Part shown: positions 1-12,600 of the stretch, in pieces
Layout of the letters: each line of letters begins with the position of its first letter
How positions within the stretch are numbered: position 1 is the stretch's first letter
NCBI RefSeq assembly: GCF_040807025.1
Contig: NC_090956.1
Location: 5,878,517 to 5,942,516 of the forward strand
Length of the DNA: 64,000 nt
Direction: 5' to 3'
Origin: Struthio camelus
Taxonomy: Eukaryota > Chordata > Aves > Struthioniformes > Struthionidae
Position numbers and translations under genes: made by a program
Notes under the pieces: model-generated
What the model was told of the DNA's origin: nothing
The model's database searches: none
The model's input: the letters and a program-made list of their open reading frames with translations, nothing else

Positions 1-3000
1 GCGTGATACAAGCATGAAAGAGCTCCTGAAGATGACTGTTTTTGCAGGCTTTCAGAGCTAACTAAAACGTGAACTTCAGCCAAGCAGGCATAGTGGAGAA
101 ATGTATATTAATTGCAAGACGCTATAGTGAAATGGTGTAGGAAGAGCTCATCTATATGTGGCACTGCAGACCAAAATTTCATTCTACTAGGATAACTGAA
201 GTAGTTTTTAGTGTGAAAAGCAGTCCATTTGGAGCACTTCCTCCCCACTTCCCCGTAGGTATTCAGTAGTTCTGATTATTGTAATCAGCAAAGAATTCTA
301 GAGTTAAAAAACAAAAATCAAAGGAGTAGACATGGAAGCACTGAAGAAACTAGCAGCTTTTTTAATAACAGACAATTGTCTTCCACTGAATATCATTTTT
401 ATTAAACGTGCCCTTTGCCTTCTTTAGGTGGATGTCTTTCCGGATGTTCATTTCCACATTTTGACATCTTTTCTATGTATGTACCTATTCAGTTTTCCTG
501 GAAAAAAAATGAAATTCTGCTGCAGAGAACTGTAGACATTCTGTAAAAGGCCCCTAGGGTTTTCAGATAGTGAGTTTTGACACCTGACTTGGCTTTGCTT
601 ATGTCATCAGATTTTCAGCAGGAATTGCTGGTTTGATGGACAATTGGATGCATGCCAACTTGAGACAAAAACAAGATATGCAAGAATACCTCCATACAGC
701 GCAGCTTGTCATATAAACCAAGCCTTGATCTCTTTTAATGAGAACTATATTGATTCCTGTAGATCTACTATTAGTCTCTTCTGTATTATTTTTCTAGTAT
801 AAAATCACGTGGTGTAGTCAGGGGATTACATATAGCACTGCCACTCTTTACCTCAGTCTAGTCTTTGTTAATTCTGCAGCACAGGAAGTGATGGGTAGAG
901 TGTTTCAGTAGCAAATGTAGAACATCTATCCTTAATTTTGTAAATGAGATTTTAACAGATTTCTAGGGAGCGTCCATTATAGGACAAGAGAATTGACTGG
1001 TATGGTCTGCGCTGGGCTTGGGCTGAATTAATATTGTCTCTCACATTTCTAGTTGAGGACTGTCTAGCTTAGTGAGGAAGTATATTGGCAAGACAATGCA
1101 AGACCTGGTGCTTTTTAATATTACCTGTTCTGTAATTAGCTGGGGTGATCTCTGCTTTGTGCTGTGAAGTGGACACTTCTTTTTTTTAACACTAATTTTT
1201 TCTTGCATATATGGAAATGAGTAAAGCTAGGATATCTGGAGCTGAAACTGCTGCTCTGCTAACCAGGTGATGCTATCTCTTCGCTCATCTTGGTGGTTGG
1301 ACAGTTTAGCTTGATTCTTTAAGATTTTATCTTTCTAATGGCATTTGGAAAGCAGTATTAAAGTTTGTCTCTGTGTTGATAGGCTTGTCTCTGTATTGGG
1401 TGGGGAGTATCGAGGTACTAGACTGCCAGTACTGGTGGTTCTGTGCCTTGGCTTGACATACTGTATCACGACCAAGCTCTTGGCACACGTCCGTGGGTCT
1501 CGTCTTCTGTCTGATGTGAAAATAATCACAGAGAGAAAAAAGAGCAGCACTGACTTCCAAGATGGACATTCTGGTAAAAAGCTAAAGTATGTTGGAAGGG
1601 AGCAGGAGAGGGGAGCTATTTTCGAAACAGATCCCAAAAGCTGATGGTGCTTGAAGACTGTATCTTGAAATGAAATGCCATCTGCATTGATCCCAGACGC
1701 TTTGACTCCAGGAGAGCTTTTGGCTGTGTGTTAACAGCAGTGTGCTGGCGCTGCTGTAGCTGCGCACCCTTCCATTGTAAATCTCTCTTCATCTGCTCAT
1801 AAGTGGGTGCTAAAACTCAGTTCCTTCTAAGATACAGTATGCAGATCTCTGGCCAGACAATGTATCTTACTCCATGCTAACAGCTACTTAACCTTTCTTC
1901 AAGATAACAGACTGTGAGAAGTATTTCAGGGGAATGGCTAGCTGAGACTGTTTTCATTATTTAAGTAAAAACTACAGTTGAAGCAGAGCAAAATTTGAGG
2001 GGGGGGAGGGAGGGAGTAGGACCTGAGGAAGAGCTTCTTATGAAGGAAGTAACTGATTCTGAATAGCACTGCTTCTCCGCTAATGCTTCCCTAAATCTTT
2101 TGTGCTGAGCTTGTGTGCAGGTGAATTGGCCCAAAAGCTGAGGGAAGATAGCAGGGAGAGAGGGGGGATGTGGAAGACAAATGATCTTTTGGCAGTTCAC
2201 AAGGCTTGGAAAGCATGCTTGGTAGACTTAGGGTTGACAGCTTGTGTTCAAACTTCTGTTTGCCTTGTAGCCATTACAGTCTATTGGATAAAGAGTGTTT
2301 TTTCCAATGAACGTGTTACATTATCTGGAATGTGTAATGAGCTTGAACTGATGAGACACATTAAACAGTATTTCTGGGGACTCCGTTTAACAAAATGGCT
2401 AGTATTTATTGCTCTTGTGATGAGTTGTCTTGTTTATGGAATCGATATGTATGAAAGCAAAGTGAGAAGACACTAAGTTATCTTGTGACACAATCATATA
2501 GATAGGAAGCCAATTGAAATGTTATCCTTTATTCTGCAATTTACTTGCTCTGTGGTGCCTATGCATTGTAACACACATACTATGCAATATCATTCTTTTT
2601 TAAACCAGTTCTCTGCATTGGGCAGGAAAGGCCTGAGTTTAGCCTTAATTTTCTAACAATTCACAGGAAAGTACTTTAAAAAAAAAAAACAGTGACAAAC
2701 TAAAAGAAGGTGAAAAATGCATAAAGTAAAAGCACAGTTCTAGACTGCTCACATAAGTGTCTTTGTAGCACCAAAACAGCATCCACAATAGAAGCAGCTA
2801 TTTGCTGTAATACTTTCAATTTATGAAAACTGTGTACTAGATAAAATTATATTGTGATGTGTAAAAAGTGTATTTTATAGCTTTGGTGACTTAGTTTACT
2901 GTTTTGTATATATGAATTTTATAAATCTATTAAAACATGACTTGTTATACTGTTCTTTATGGGTTGTATCTTTCAACAGGGTCTAGAGGGTGACTTTCTT

Positions 3001-3118
3001 TTTTTTTTGCTTTATTCAAACATTTTCTGCAAAAAAGCTGCTTTTTGAATAAATTACAGCATGGACTGCATGAAACTACGGCTATCATGCAATAAATCTT
3101 GTTCTGTAATCTGTATAT
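1..3118 (+). other. GNA12: Probable 3' untranslated region, likely of GNA12 (coding part outside window)
   Basis: No conserved coding exon is recognisable here. The stretch is AT-rich and ends in a typical 3'-end arrangement: ATTAAA at 2929-2934, AATAAA at 3048-3053 and AATAAA at 3091-3096, followed by a T/GT-rich stretch. The assignment to GNA12 is by synteny only: in mammals GNA12, a G12-class alpha subunit gene with a long 3' UTR, converges tail-to-tail with AMZ1, and AMZ1 is the next gene here, pointing left. The GNA12 C-terminal coding exon was looked for and is not in the window, so its stop codon would lie upstream of base 1. An open frame at about 2168-2476 is noted separately and is not treated as a gene. 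The region could instead belong to an unrelated transcript or be intergenic. Confidence 0.4.
3048..3096 (+). terminator. Polyadenylation signals (two AATAAA hexamers)
   Basis: Two perfect AATAAA hexamers lie 43 bp apart, at 3048-3053 and 3091-3096. The second is followed by T-rich and GT-rich sequence (about 3097-3125), as expected downstream of a cleavage site. A weaker ATTAAA lies at 2929-2934. They would end the plus-strand transcript thought to be the GNA12 3' UTR. Chance AATAAA hexamers are common in AT-rich DNA, so confidence is moderate. Confidence 0.45.
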
Positions 3119-6100
3119 ATCTCCCACCTTTCCAGTTGTGGTCTGAATCGTTCTTCCTGGATGTGTCCAAGAAGTGAAGGCTGGTGAAACATTGCCTTAT
3201 GCAAAACTCAGAACTCATTCATCCATGGCATTCACTAGCTGATTTTAGGCATTTGAACTGATGGGAAGCAGAAGGGGAGATGCAACTAAAAGATTTTGTG
3301 CTTACGCGTTGAAAGTTCAGCCAGGAAAGATATTAAGCCTGTTTAACTGGCAACGCCTGTTAAACTGATTTCTCTGCTACTGGGTAGGGTCTGGTAATAG
3401 GCACATGAACTACGCTTCTTTCTCTCCTGATGCCCAGTCCTCTCTGTCGGACTTGCTTGTGTGTGTGCTGGGCATTAGCATTGCCATCCTGGCATCAACT
3501 AGGTCTACCAGGATTTGAGCTCTGATTCTTAGGAATGCCTTTAACCTTTCCTCACTTGTGCTTTGAAAGGTCACCTCTGACAGATTTTTACTGCAAATCT
3601 TAACTGTTTCTTATGCAAACTGCTAATGCGCTGTCCATTACATTGGCAGGTGCACAATCTGAACCACTACATGGAGCGTTGCTTGTTCTTTTTACTACAC
3701 ATTTGACATGTTAGGTCCTCAGCTACATCAAGCTTTTGGAATGTTTGACTTTATTTTTCCCAAGAGGTGCTGAGCCTCTTTCAGGTACCAGTGTATATGA
3801 TTAGTGTTCAGCTTCTCTGAAAATAAGGTCAGCTCAAATGCAGGTTATGTTACATAGTAATAGAAGGCTTCTAAGTGTGATCCCATACACGCTCATTTGC
3901 ACAGTACTCCGGTACGAATGAACAACAGCAGCTCCAAGTGATCTCTTTGGTCAGCCCCAGGAAAGCAAATAGACAACCCTTCTGGGCCAAAATGTTCTTG
4001 GGAATTAACAGTCCTGCTGAAACTGTAACTGGGGCCAAGTCAGGCTTTTGAGATGCTTGACCAAAAGACAGGGAAGAATGGTTTTTTAAGGTGCCACTTT
4101 TCTCTGCTACAAAGCTGTTGAGTGGTTGGTTTGTTTTAATGGAGTTTCTCTGTTGTCCAAATTACTCAATCTCAACAGCTTTAACCAAAACAAGACATGT
4201 GTTGTCACGGAAAGCCTAGCCGAGGTCAATCCTTCCCTGCTCAGTAGTCAGAAGCAAGTGTTTAAACTGCCCCAATTTCAGTAGGCTTTAAACACTGACT
4301 TGAAACACCTGGTGAGAGGCTGGAATTAGGATATCTTAGTGACACCTGCCAGTGTTCCTGCATCTCAAACTATCCCACTAAATACGGCAGAGCTATCCCT
4401 TTTGCGCTTCAGCTGAACAGATGTCGTCCTGCCTGAGCAGAGGCTGAAGCGGTCGGTTCTGCAGGTAAGGCTGCCTGTTCAGAGCTGCTGCTGTTATATG
4501 AGCTACAAATTTTCTTACCTGGATCAGGATGCCTGTCTGTTACTAGAATATCTTTTCTATAATTTTAATAATCCAGCACTCGGAAGATAAAAGGGAAACA
4601 TGCCTATTTCCTCAGTGAAAGGCTTCTCTAAAGTGCAGAGTAGGCAGGACTACATACCTTGCACTTCTGCTGGAGTGTGCAGGGCTAAAGGTTTGCAGGA
4701 GTTACAGTAATGTTTATAAGCATTTGTTACGTCTCTTTGAAAGAGAAGATGAGGAGAGAAATTAAATCCCTGTGATTTCCAAGCCCAGTCTGGTATCTCT
4801 TGGTACCTTATTGTGTACAGACTTGGGAGGAAGTTTATTCAGTTATTAACAGAAATTGTCAGATTTCCTCCCACTCTCCCCAGGACTGGCTGGCACCCTG
4901 GGAAGCTGCACAGTGTTAGCAGAGGGAGAATTAATTGGAAGTGTCTGGGCATTTTTCTGAAGAATAACTTTATTTTAAAGCATCAGTTTTTGTGCAGCAC
5001 AAAGACTTTGATTGAAAGTACAGTTATTAGGAGAGGGAGGACGTCATGTGTATTGCTAAATCAGAAAGTGCTGGGTATTGCTGATGAAACATCTATGGAA
5101 GACAACAGTTTTTCCTCTCCCACCTTTGCAAGCTGTTGCAGGCAGTTTCATTGATAAGTGGAGAAGAGTCTCTCTTCTTTTTTTTTTCCCTTTTCTCCAC
5201 AATATTTGTATTGTACCATCACTCACTGCAGATCCAGCAACTTCTTGTTTTGTGAGTAGGAGTGGAATGGTTTGCCTGTGTATTCTTGAGAGTAGAAATT
5301 TGTCTTTATAAAGTTGTTAAGCTATTAAAAAGCTGTGATTTCTACTCTGTGCAGGATTATAGACTTTAGAAGTTGTTTCAAAACTAGTGACCTTGAGCAT
5401 GGGACAGAAAATGCACGACTGGAGTCACTTTGTGGTCTTGGAAGGTGCTCGAGGTAGTCGCAGGACAGAGCAGTGTTGGAAAGGTTGTGACCCAGATGAG
5501 TCTAATGCAAATCCATGTTGTATTATTGCTCTAGGGGTGGTTACCTGAAGGACAATAACAACTTCAGAAAGGAGCTATTTGGTTGTGCTGGTGGCTCTGC
5601 TGAAGGCAGCAGCCAGATAAAATGTTCAGCGTTCATTTCTGGGTCTTCTCTCTTTCACCACGGCAAGACGCTCGCAGGCAGTGAGGCACAGAAATGAAAG
5701 CGCTGGTGCCTTGGGGCTGTGCCGGGAGGCTGTCAGCAAAGAGCTCCTGAGCCCTCTGCAAGGGGAGCGTTACTGCCCTGGCCGGCGCGCCGCTGCAGCC
5801 TGCCTGCCTCGGCTGTGCTGCAGCGAAGGCACGCGCACCCCGTGCAGCAGGAAGGAGGAGCTGCTTGGTGTTGGCACCAGCCTTCTGCAGATCTTTGGCT
5901 GATACGGCTGCCCTTTGGGACAGGCCTCCTTCCCCTGCTCGGTGCCCTGCTCCTTCCCGCAGGAGGCTCGCCAAGCTGTATAATACAACCCCTACTCTCC
6001 CACCCGCTGCATACGGTACACTGAAACTCTGTTCCTGACCCTTTTGTAACCACCCCTCTGACCTTGCCTACTGAGCTGCAAGTAATTTCTGGGCGCATAC

Positions 6101-8920
6101 AGGCGTGGAGTACTCTACTACTTCTTGCGCATGGTGGATCTTACAGCTTGACCTTCTGAAAATGACTCCTAAATATCTCATCTCTATTTCTGTTCTTCTT
6201 GGTCAGCAGCTTATTTAGCTGCATCTGATGCCATTCACGCGCCCTGCCTGATAGTCGCATCTCCCGGGAAACCTGCTTTACTTAACAGCAAGACTGCCAC
6301 TTAAAGGGGACGGAAGCTTGTTTATGCACTTACCTTTGATTTGTTTTACTTTTTCTTCATCTATCAGCAGTTTTCCGCTGCTCTACAGCTCTGGTACATG
6401 CAGAGAAGATGGGAATGGCACCTTTGTGTTTTAGTCCTGATTATGACCTTGATTTTCTGTGTAACCTTGGCCAGTCACTTTATTCCTCTGTGGCTCTGGC
6501 TGCCCACTAGGGAGAAGGACAAGGGTCCTTGCTCATACTGGTGGACTGTGTGCAGTGTAGGTGCTAAGCACTACTCACGTGTGTGTTTGGTTCTCCATGC
6601 TTTCCTCCGATGCTGTTGACTCTGGACAATTGCTGTAGCTCTGCACACCCGTGTTAGGAGTTTGACCAGAAACTCAACTCACCCGGGGAGCCAAGCGTCT
6701 CGTGCAGCGCTCTCGTGCACGGCAGCAGTGCCGCAAACCTTGGCTGACGTGAAAGGTAGCCATCTCCCCAGCAGTGCCTTTGCATGAGCAAAAACCTGCA
6801 GTGTGATATTGCACGGGCTCTCTCTCCTCTCCAGCCACCTGTTAGGTCCTCAGACCTAACAACCACTTTCCATCTGTCACCACAAAGTTGTGTCTTGCCC
6901 GTGGACACCGCTGAGCTGCCCACACTGGTATGCCAAGCTCTGTGTTCCTGTTCCCATTTACTTCTTACCTGGAGCAGTTCTGGACGGGGTGAGCACGTAA
7001 GTGGGGCTGCTGTCAGCGATGGTACCAAAAGCTGTTACTGGGAAGCAACAACTCTTTCCCAGAAGTTCGTGCTTTCACAGCAGAATTATCGTGAGTCTAT
7101 GAACTAAGTGCTGTATAAGGAGCTTCCCATCTGTGACCTCTGCTGGCAGTTTAAGTTGTTTCTGTGCTGTTTCTTCATTGCCACCCCTTTTTCTGCGCTG
7201 TATCTGGACTTTGCTATGGTGGAAAGCTGCCTCTCTCCCTTAGACCTTCTCCTCTCTAACCCTATGGCAATACTGTCATCCTGAGTTTAAGGCATCTTTT
7301 AGGAAGGCGTCTGAGGTTCAGCCTAATGAGTTGCTACAGAATCAAGTGAGAGCAAACAAGGCCAAACAAAAAAAGTAATCCTTGCTTAAAATAGTAAATC
7401 CATTAAAGTAACAAAAGAGCAAGTATGGGGCAGTGCATGGCTTTGTAATTCAAGTAGGATATATTTGGAAAATTGCTGCTGCTCTGAAAAAACGTCTTGG
7501 ATGTGCAAACCATTGCCTTTGAGGCAGCCAGGAGGGGGCGGCAGCAGCGGCTCCAGCTGCAGCCTGGAAAAAAATGTGTTTCCAGGAATTGCCATCAACA
7601 GTCCTGAAGGCAGAACTCCCTTTCTCTTCGTGTATGAATCATGCTGACAGGAAGCTCTTTTTGCGTCCTGGATCCATTTGAATTTGTTAACACAGATTTT
7701 TCTTTTCTACTCACCTGCACAAGTTAATCTCAAGCTTTTCTCAAGTGTCTTCTGCTGAGTCTTCCCCCTTCCCGCTCCAAAAACACGTTGCAGGGTTTCT
7801 GTGGCCCCTCTCAGCCTTAGGGTGCCCAGGGCAAGTGCTCAGGAAAGGCGACGCTGGTAGCCGCTCTGCGGGAAACTCCCTCTCGCTCCTCCCAGCCGGA
7901 CTGGACTCAGCCCTACCTGCCTCCCTCTCCTTGGCGGCCGTGAAGTCAAAGGTATTTTTAGATAGGAGAAATCTGGGGCTTGGCCAGGGGCTGTTGCGAG
8001 CGCTATCGGCGCTGAGCTCTGAGCGAACCGGGGGTGGAGAGGGTCAGCCTTCCCCAGAGCCCGAAAACCCGTCAGCCTCTTGAGCTCTGTCTATAAATAA
8101 CCGGGGAGGCCCAGCGGGCCCCGGTGATGGCAAGGCAGGCTCCGCAGCTGCCCTTGCCAGCCCAGCACCCGTTCCTCTTCACGGTAGGTCACCCACTGCT
8201 GGACAAGAGGGAAAGGGCCAGTGCTGCAGCTCTCCCGGGCAGGAAGAGAAGGATCTCTCTTCTGAGCTAATAATCAATGAGCGTGTGAATGTTTTCAGAG
8301 GTTTTTCTCTCCTGTGCCAGTCTAACAGAGGAAGTGAGTAGTTACCGCTCGCGGCTCCAAGCCCGGATCAGTTTGAACTGAGCAGCGCTGGAGATCCCCT
8401 TGTGCGTCCGCCAGAAGACGGTCGTCACACTAACGCTATTCTTTATGGCAGACGAGCGGCCAGGGATGGTTCTGCTTTACTCACTATGCTCTGCGCCTGT
8501 CCTCCTCCACCTTTGCCCCCGGCTCACAGCAGGAGCCTGCCAGCCTCGGCTGCGCTCGGCACAGCCACCAGCTGATGGAGAAGAGACCTGGACAGAGAGG
8601 AACGTTTGGTATGGGGGGCAAAGGAGAGGGAGAAGCAATATCCATGCTGCAGACTAAAATGCTAAGTAGAGGGGAGCTCTCTGGATGGAGGAGAGCTGCC
8701 CTGGTTTAACTTGGGTCCGTTTGTTCGGATGGCCCAAGCTCCTGCGTGCACACGTCTAGTGTTGAGCACAGACCCCCCTCCCAGCTGCCTTCAGACAAAA
8801 TGAAGCATGGCCTCAAAATACAAGTGGCTGCATAGAGCTTGGCCTGGGTTTGGAGTTGCACTGCAGCTTTAGGCCAGCATAGGAAGAGAACAACAGATCG
8901 CATCAAAAACAGACGTTGGG
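3119..8920. other. Intergenic region between the left 3' UTR and AMZ1
   Basis: No conserved exon was recognised. Open frames here are short, overlap on several strands and look like chance. Base composition changes from AT-rich (3.1-5.6 kb) to GC-richer (5.7-6.1 kb and 7.8-8.6 kb). The only suggestive site is a TATA-like box with a following ATG and splice donor near 8.09-8.18 kb, listed separately. No interspersed repeat was recognised. Confidence 0.5.
8092..8099 (+). promoter_or_regulatory. Candidate TATA box of an orphan plus-strand promoter
   Basis: The octamer TATAAATA sits in GC-rich surroundings. It is preceded at about 7951-7961 by a T/A core that, read on the minus strand, fits the MEF2 consensus (CTAAAAATAC). 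An ATG follows at 8127, opening 19 codons that run into a GTAGGT splice-donor-like site after base 8183. The spacing would place a TATA-directed start at about 8120-8128, leaving almost no 5' leader. No downstream exon could be identified, so this may be chance, an enhancer, or the first exon of a non-coding transcript antisense to AMZ1. Confidence 0.2.
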
Positions 8921-8942
8921 AATTTCTGAAAAAGAAACACCT

Positions 8943-8948
8943 TTTATT
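8943..8948 (-). terminator. AMZ1: AMZ1 polyadenylation signal
   Basis: On the minus strand this is AATAAA, 123 bp past the AMZ1 stop codon (9071-9073). It is the first canonical hexamer downstream of the stop. It implies a short 3' UTR of about 150 bases, ending near 8925. Confidence 0.55.
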
Positions 8949-9070
8949 CCTATTGGGAGCTCCTGTTTCTCTCTGATAGCAACAACTTGTGTTGAGAAAG
9001 ATCAGAAGCAGGGCAATAACGTAACCAAAGCTGCCTGAGCGAGGCTGGCGCGACCTAGGGCCGACCCACG

Positions 9071-9634
9071 CTAGTTTTCCTCCCACCTCCAGCGATGAGG
9101 GGACGATTCCCCTTTGGACAGTTTTCTTGAACTCAATTTCCTCCGCAGGGAGGAAAATTTGTCTCCGAGAACTTTCCGTAGCCCCGTGTTGTCCCTACCA
9201 AAGGGTAGATCCTTCTTCACAGCAGGCAGTTGTCCTGTAAACATTTCCCACTTGGCCAGGGCGTCCACGGTCCTGTCTACCTGCGCCAGTTCCTCCTCGG
9301 AGACGTTCCTCTCCAGGGCAGCAATGCACGTCTCCAGCCACAGCTCGTACTCCTTAATGCTGTCCGCGGGCCGGGCGGCGAGCTGCGGCCGGCTGCGCGC
9401 CTCGGCCGGCGAGCTCCAGCGCTCGTCCTGCTCCAGCTCCTGTCCGATGGAGAGGGCCTGGCTGCAGGTGTCGGGCGTCAGCGGCTCGGACAAGGAGGTC
9501 ACCGCCTCGGAGTCGTTCTCGCAGCACATGCCGGAGTCTGAGCTGAACGGGGGGAGGTCCTCGGAGGCAGACCGCTCTGCCGACTCTTGCCTCGGCCAGC
9601 TGGACAGCACCGTCTGTGTCCAAGCGTAGAGCTT
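9071..9634 (-). CDS. AMZ1: AMZ1 last coding exon (C-terminal region)
   Basis: The exon begins after a clear polypyrimidine-AG acceptor with KLYAWTQTV and ends with HRWRWEEN and a stop. It encodes the acidic, Ser-rich linker (SSDSGMCCENDSEAVTSLSEPLTP), a helix-like stretch, and the conserved basic tail GLRKVLGDKFSSLRRKL. Its match to mammalian AMZ1 from SDSGMCCE onward is strong, so this part is under constraint although it lies outside the peptidase domain. Confidence 0.93.
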   Translation of the reverse strand, partial: KLYAWTQTVLSSWPRQESAERSASEDLPPFSSDSGMCCENDSEAVTSLSEPLTPDTCSQALSIGQELEQDERWSSPAEARSRPQLAARPADSIKEYELWLETCIAALERNVSEEELAQVDRTVDALAKWEMFTGQLPAVKKDLPFGRDNTGLRKVLGDKFSSLRRKLSSRKLSKGESSPHRWRWEEN

Positions 9635-12600
9635 CTGCGGGGAGAGGAGGAACGGTTTTGTTTCAGAGAAGGAGAGCAAACAGGTATGCCTTTCCCAAGG
9701 TTTGTCGGATGAACCCAGCCACCTCGGGTGCCTCGGTGTGAGATGCTGCGGTGCTCTCTGCTAGGAGGTGGGTTCAGACAGCTGACAGCTACCCTACAGA
9801 GCAGGGCTTTTTGTTCCCTCATCTTCCCGGGGTCCGTGTCTGTGGCAGAGCTGCCTCCCACTGGGACGTGGACCGTGTCTGCCCCGCTGGAGGGTGGCAG
9901 GAGAGAAATGGCACAAACTCCCTCCCCGCGCGCACGTGATCTCCGCCAGAGCCGGGCCGGTACCTCTCTGGAGGAACCTGGGCCGCTGTTAAGGCTCCTG
10001 AGATAAAGTTGAAGAATCTGGTTTCGTCGTGTTACTAACTCCTGTGGTAACGTGCACTTTATTGCGACAAACAGCGCTTTGCCTCTCAAGCTGGAACGCG
10101 CAAGAGGGAAGGCCGGGCTCCAGGAAAGAATCGGTGAAAGGAAAACGTCTCAGACAATTTCCTTGCTGAATATTAAACGCTACAATGGGGCGTACAAGGG
10201 GTTGCTTCTGGCACATTTAGTCCTTAAGCCCTGGGGAATGAATCACAGTACTCCAGTCATCACTGGATAAAAGGTGCTCTCTTTGTCTGGCTTGTTGGCA
10301 TGTGTTGGGGTTTTTTTTGTGTGTGTGTGTGTTTTTCAGCTTTTTCGCACCCTTGTGGCCTATTTCCTTATCTTTATTTTCTGCAGCTCCCAGCTGATAC
10401 CTTTGCACAGCCCTGCGTTTGCTCTGAGAAACGCAGTGGTGGCGGTTAAGGAACGTGAACTTGAGACGTCTCCCCCTGCGACGGGGGGGCGCTGGGCTCG
10501 GGGCGACGGGGGCGCTGGGCTCGGCTCGGGGCGAGCCCCGCGCCGTCCCGTGCCAGCAGCGGGCACCGCGTTCCCCTGCCCTACAGGGCTCCCTTTTCGC
10601 ACAGCTTCCCGCTCCTCCCTTCCCCTTCTCCTCCTCTCTTGCTCTCTCTTTAGGCAAGCGCCGCAGAGGACGAAGGGCTCGAATTGAGCGGGTGGGAGAA
10701 GTCGGCCCTGTTTCTCCTTTCAGTCTGCGCGTGGAGCCTCCGGGAAGAATCTCACGCGAGAGTAAAATGGGCTCTTTCAGCTAAGTCGATCCACCCTGCC
10801 CCCTCCCTCTGGGGCAAGAAAAACGCAAAGGGACAACTTCCCTCCTGCCTCATCCTACCTCCAGCGTCCCTTCCCTCCCCCGGGCTTAAAAAGCAACGCA
10901 GCCCCAGATACTGCAACGGGAGCCAGGCTAGGGAAAGGGGCAGCGACGCTGCGTGAACGCTGCAACCAGCCCATCGCGGTATGACAGCTCTGAAAATTCC
11001 CCGGACAAGTGAATTTCAGAAAGAATCACAACTGTTACGAAGCGCAGTTCCCGAGAAGAGAAAAAGCTGCCGAGATGAGGATGGGTTATTTAAGTGAAAA
11101 GGAGGGGAGAATTGACACAGGATCACTACAAAAAACCCAAAAAATCTTTCCTGTCTCTCAGCCTTCGGGTAACTTTTTTGATTCAAAGTCGTGAAGGGTT
11201 TTTATGGCTGCAGCCTCATTTTTCTGTTCTCGGGCTTAACCAGAAAGGGATAACGTCTCCACAGTTTTTTCCTGGAGGAGCATTTTAAATGGATGCCCAC
11301 TCCAAGTAAATCACGAGGAGCAAAACCCGTTGCCTGACGTTTTGCAGGACTCCGGTTTGAGCCCTGGCTCAGTGCGCACCCGTCAGCAGCAGCGCCTAAG
11401 GGGCAGGGCCGGACTGACGTACAAACTGCTGCGCCACAGCCGTCGGGGACGGAGACGTGTGCCCAGGTAGGGACCACCGCGCTGTGGGCACCTACAGGTA
11501 CCTCCGGTTTGCTGCGTTCCTAAAGCGAAATGCTATTTTCCACCCTGGCCAGAGAGTGCATCCTTAGCAAAGCCAACTTGACTGATTCCGCATGGGAGTT
11601 TTTCAAGCCTGGGGTATCATAACCCCATCAGCAGTGCAGCCACGCTCTGCTTGAGAGCAAGTCTAAGCTGTACTACAGCAGTCCACCGACAATCAACAGT
11701 GGTGAGCTAGGGCATGTGTTCCCTGCGGCATTAGCTAGGCTTAAAACACAAACCTTGGCCTTAGTCAAGCTCTAGTCCTCCAATATCAATGGTTTAGCTC
11801 TGATGAATCAGTATCTGCACCCGAGCTAGTAAGCTCATGACAGGCTGCCGACACTGCAGGTAACGTGGGGAGGATGTAGCTGTTCTGCGCCGCTCACCCG
11901 AGCTCCAGAAACAGCCCAGGCTTTGGGGTTTCTGCAGTGCGGTCACTACAAAAACTGCAAACTAATATACGAACTAGGTGGAACTAGAACAGGTGGAAGC
12001 TTTGGTCGTGATGAGGAAATGCAATGTGAATTGTTTTGCTTTCAGTTTTCAAGATAACTCGCACTGGAGTAAGCAGTCGTGAGGACAAAATGCAGCATGT
12101 TTCTGAATGCAACTCAGATAAATAGCCGAGGGGCGCATCCTCTCACAGAACAACTGGTTTCCTGTCTCACGTGCTCTTCTGTCTATAACCTTGCCTCAGT
12201 CACTGACTTTAGCAACGTTACCTGCTTCTTGGGAGGAAGAGTTTTCGTCTGGCATTTCCCATATTCATTATTTATTACAGTCTGGGGCTGTTATGTGGTG
12301 GGGGGGATTTCTGCTAGTTCTTCAAATGTGACTTCAAACTTGCACTTGGCCAGCTACAGCGCCTCAAAACGTGGTTTGCAAATAACTTTGTTTTCTGATC
12401 TGATACAGTCTCCAAATGCTTTGTGGTCTCTTCTATCTACTTTAACTATCTAATCCATCTCCAGCATTTATACCTCTTACCCTGCTGCAGTAGCCCCTTA
12501 TGGAGATTATCACAGCTGGACTATTCAGGCTTTGCTCTGTCTAGCTGAGCTTGTCATTGTCAAGGAAGCAGATGTGGCATTTGGGAAGTATATCCTGTCC

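Noticed and set aside
9114-9629. Plus-strand 171-codon frame opposite AMZ1 exon 7
   Set aside because: It is the antisense shadow of a GC-rich real exon whose minus-strand product is strongly conserved.
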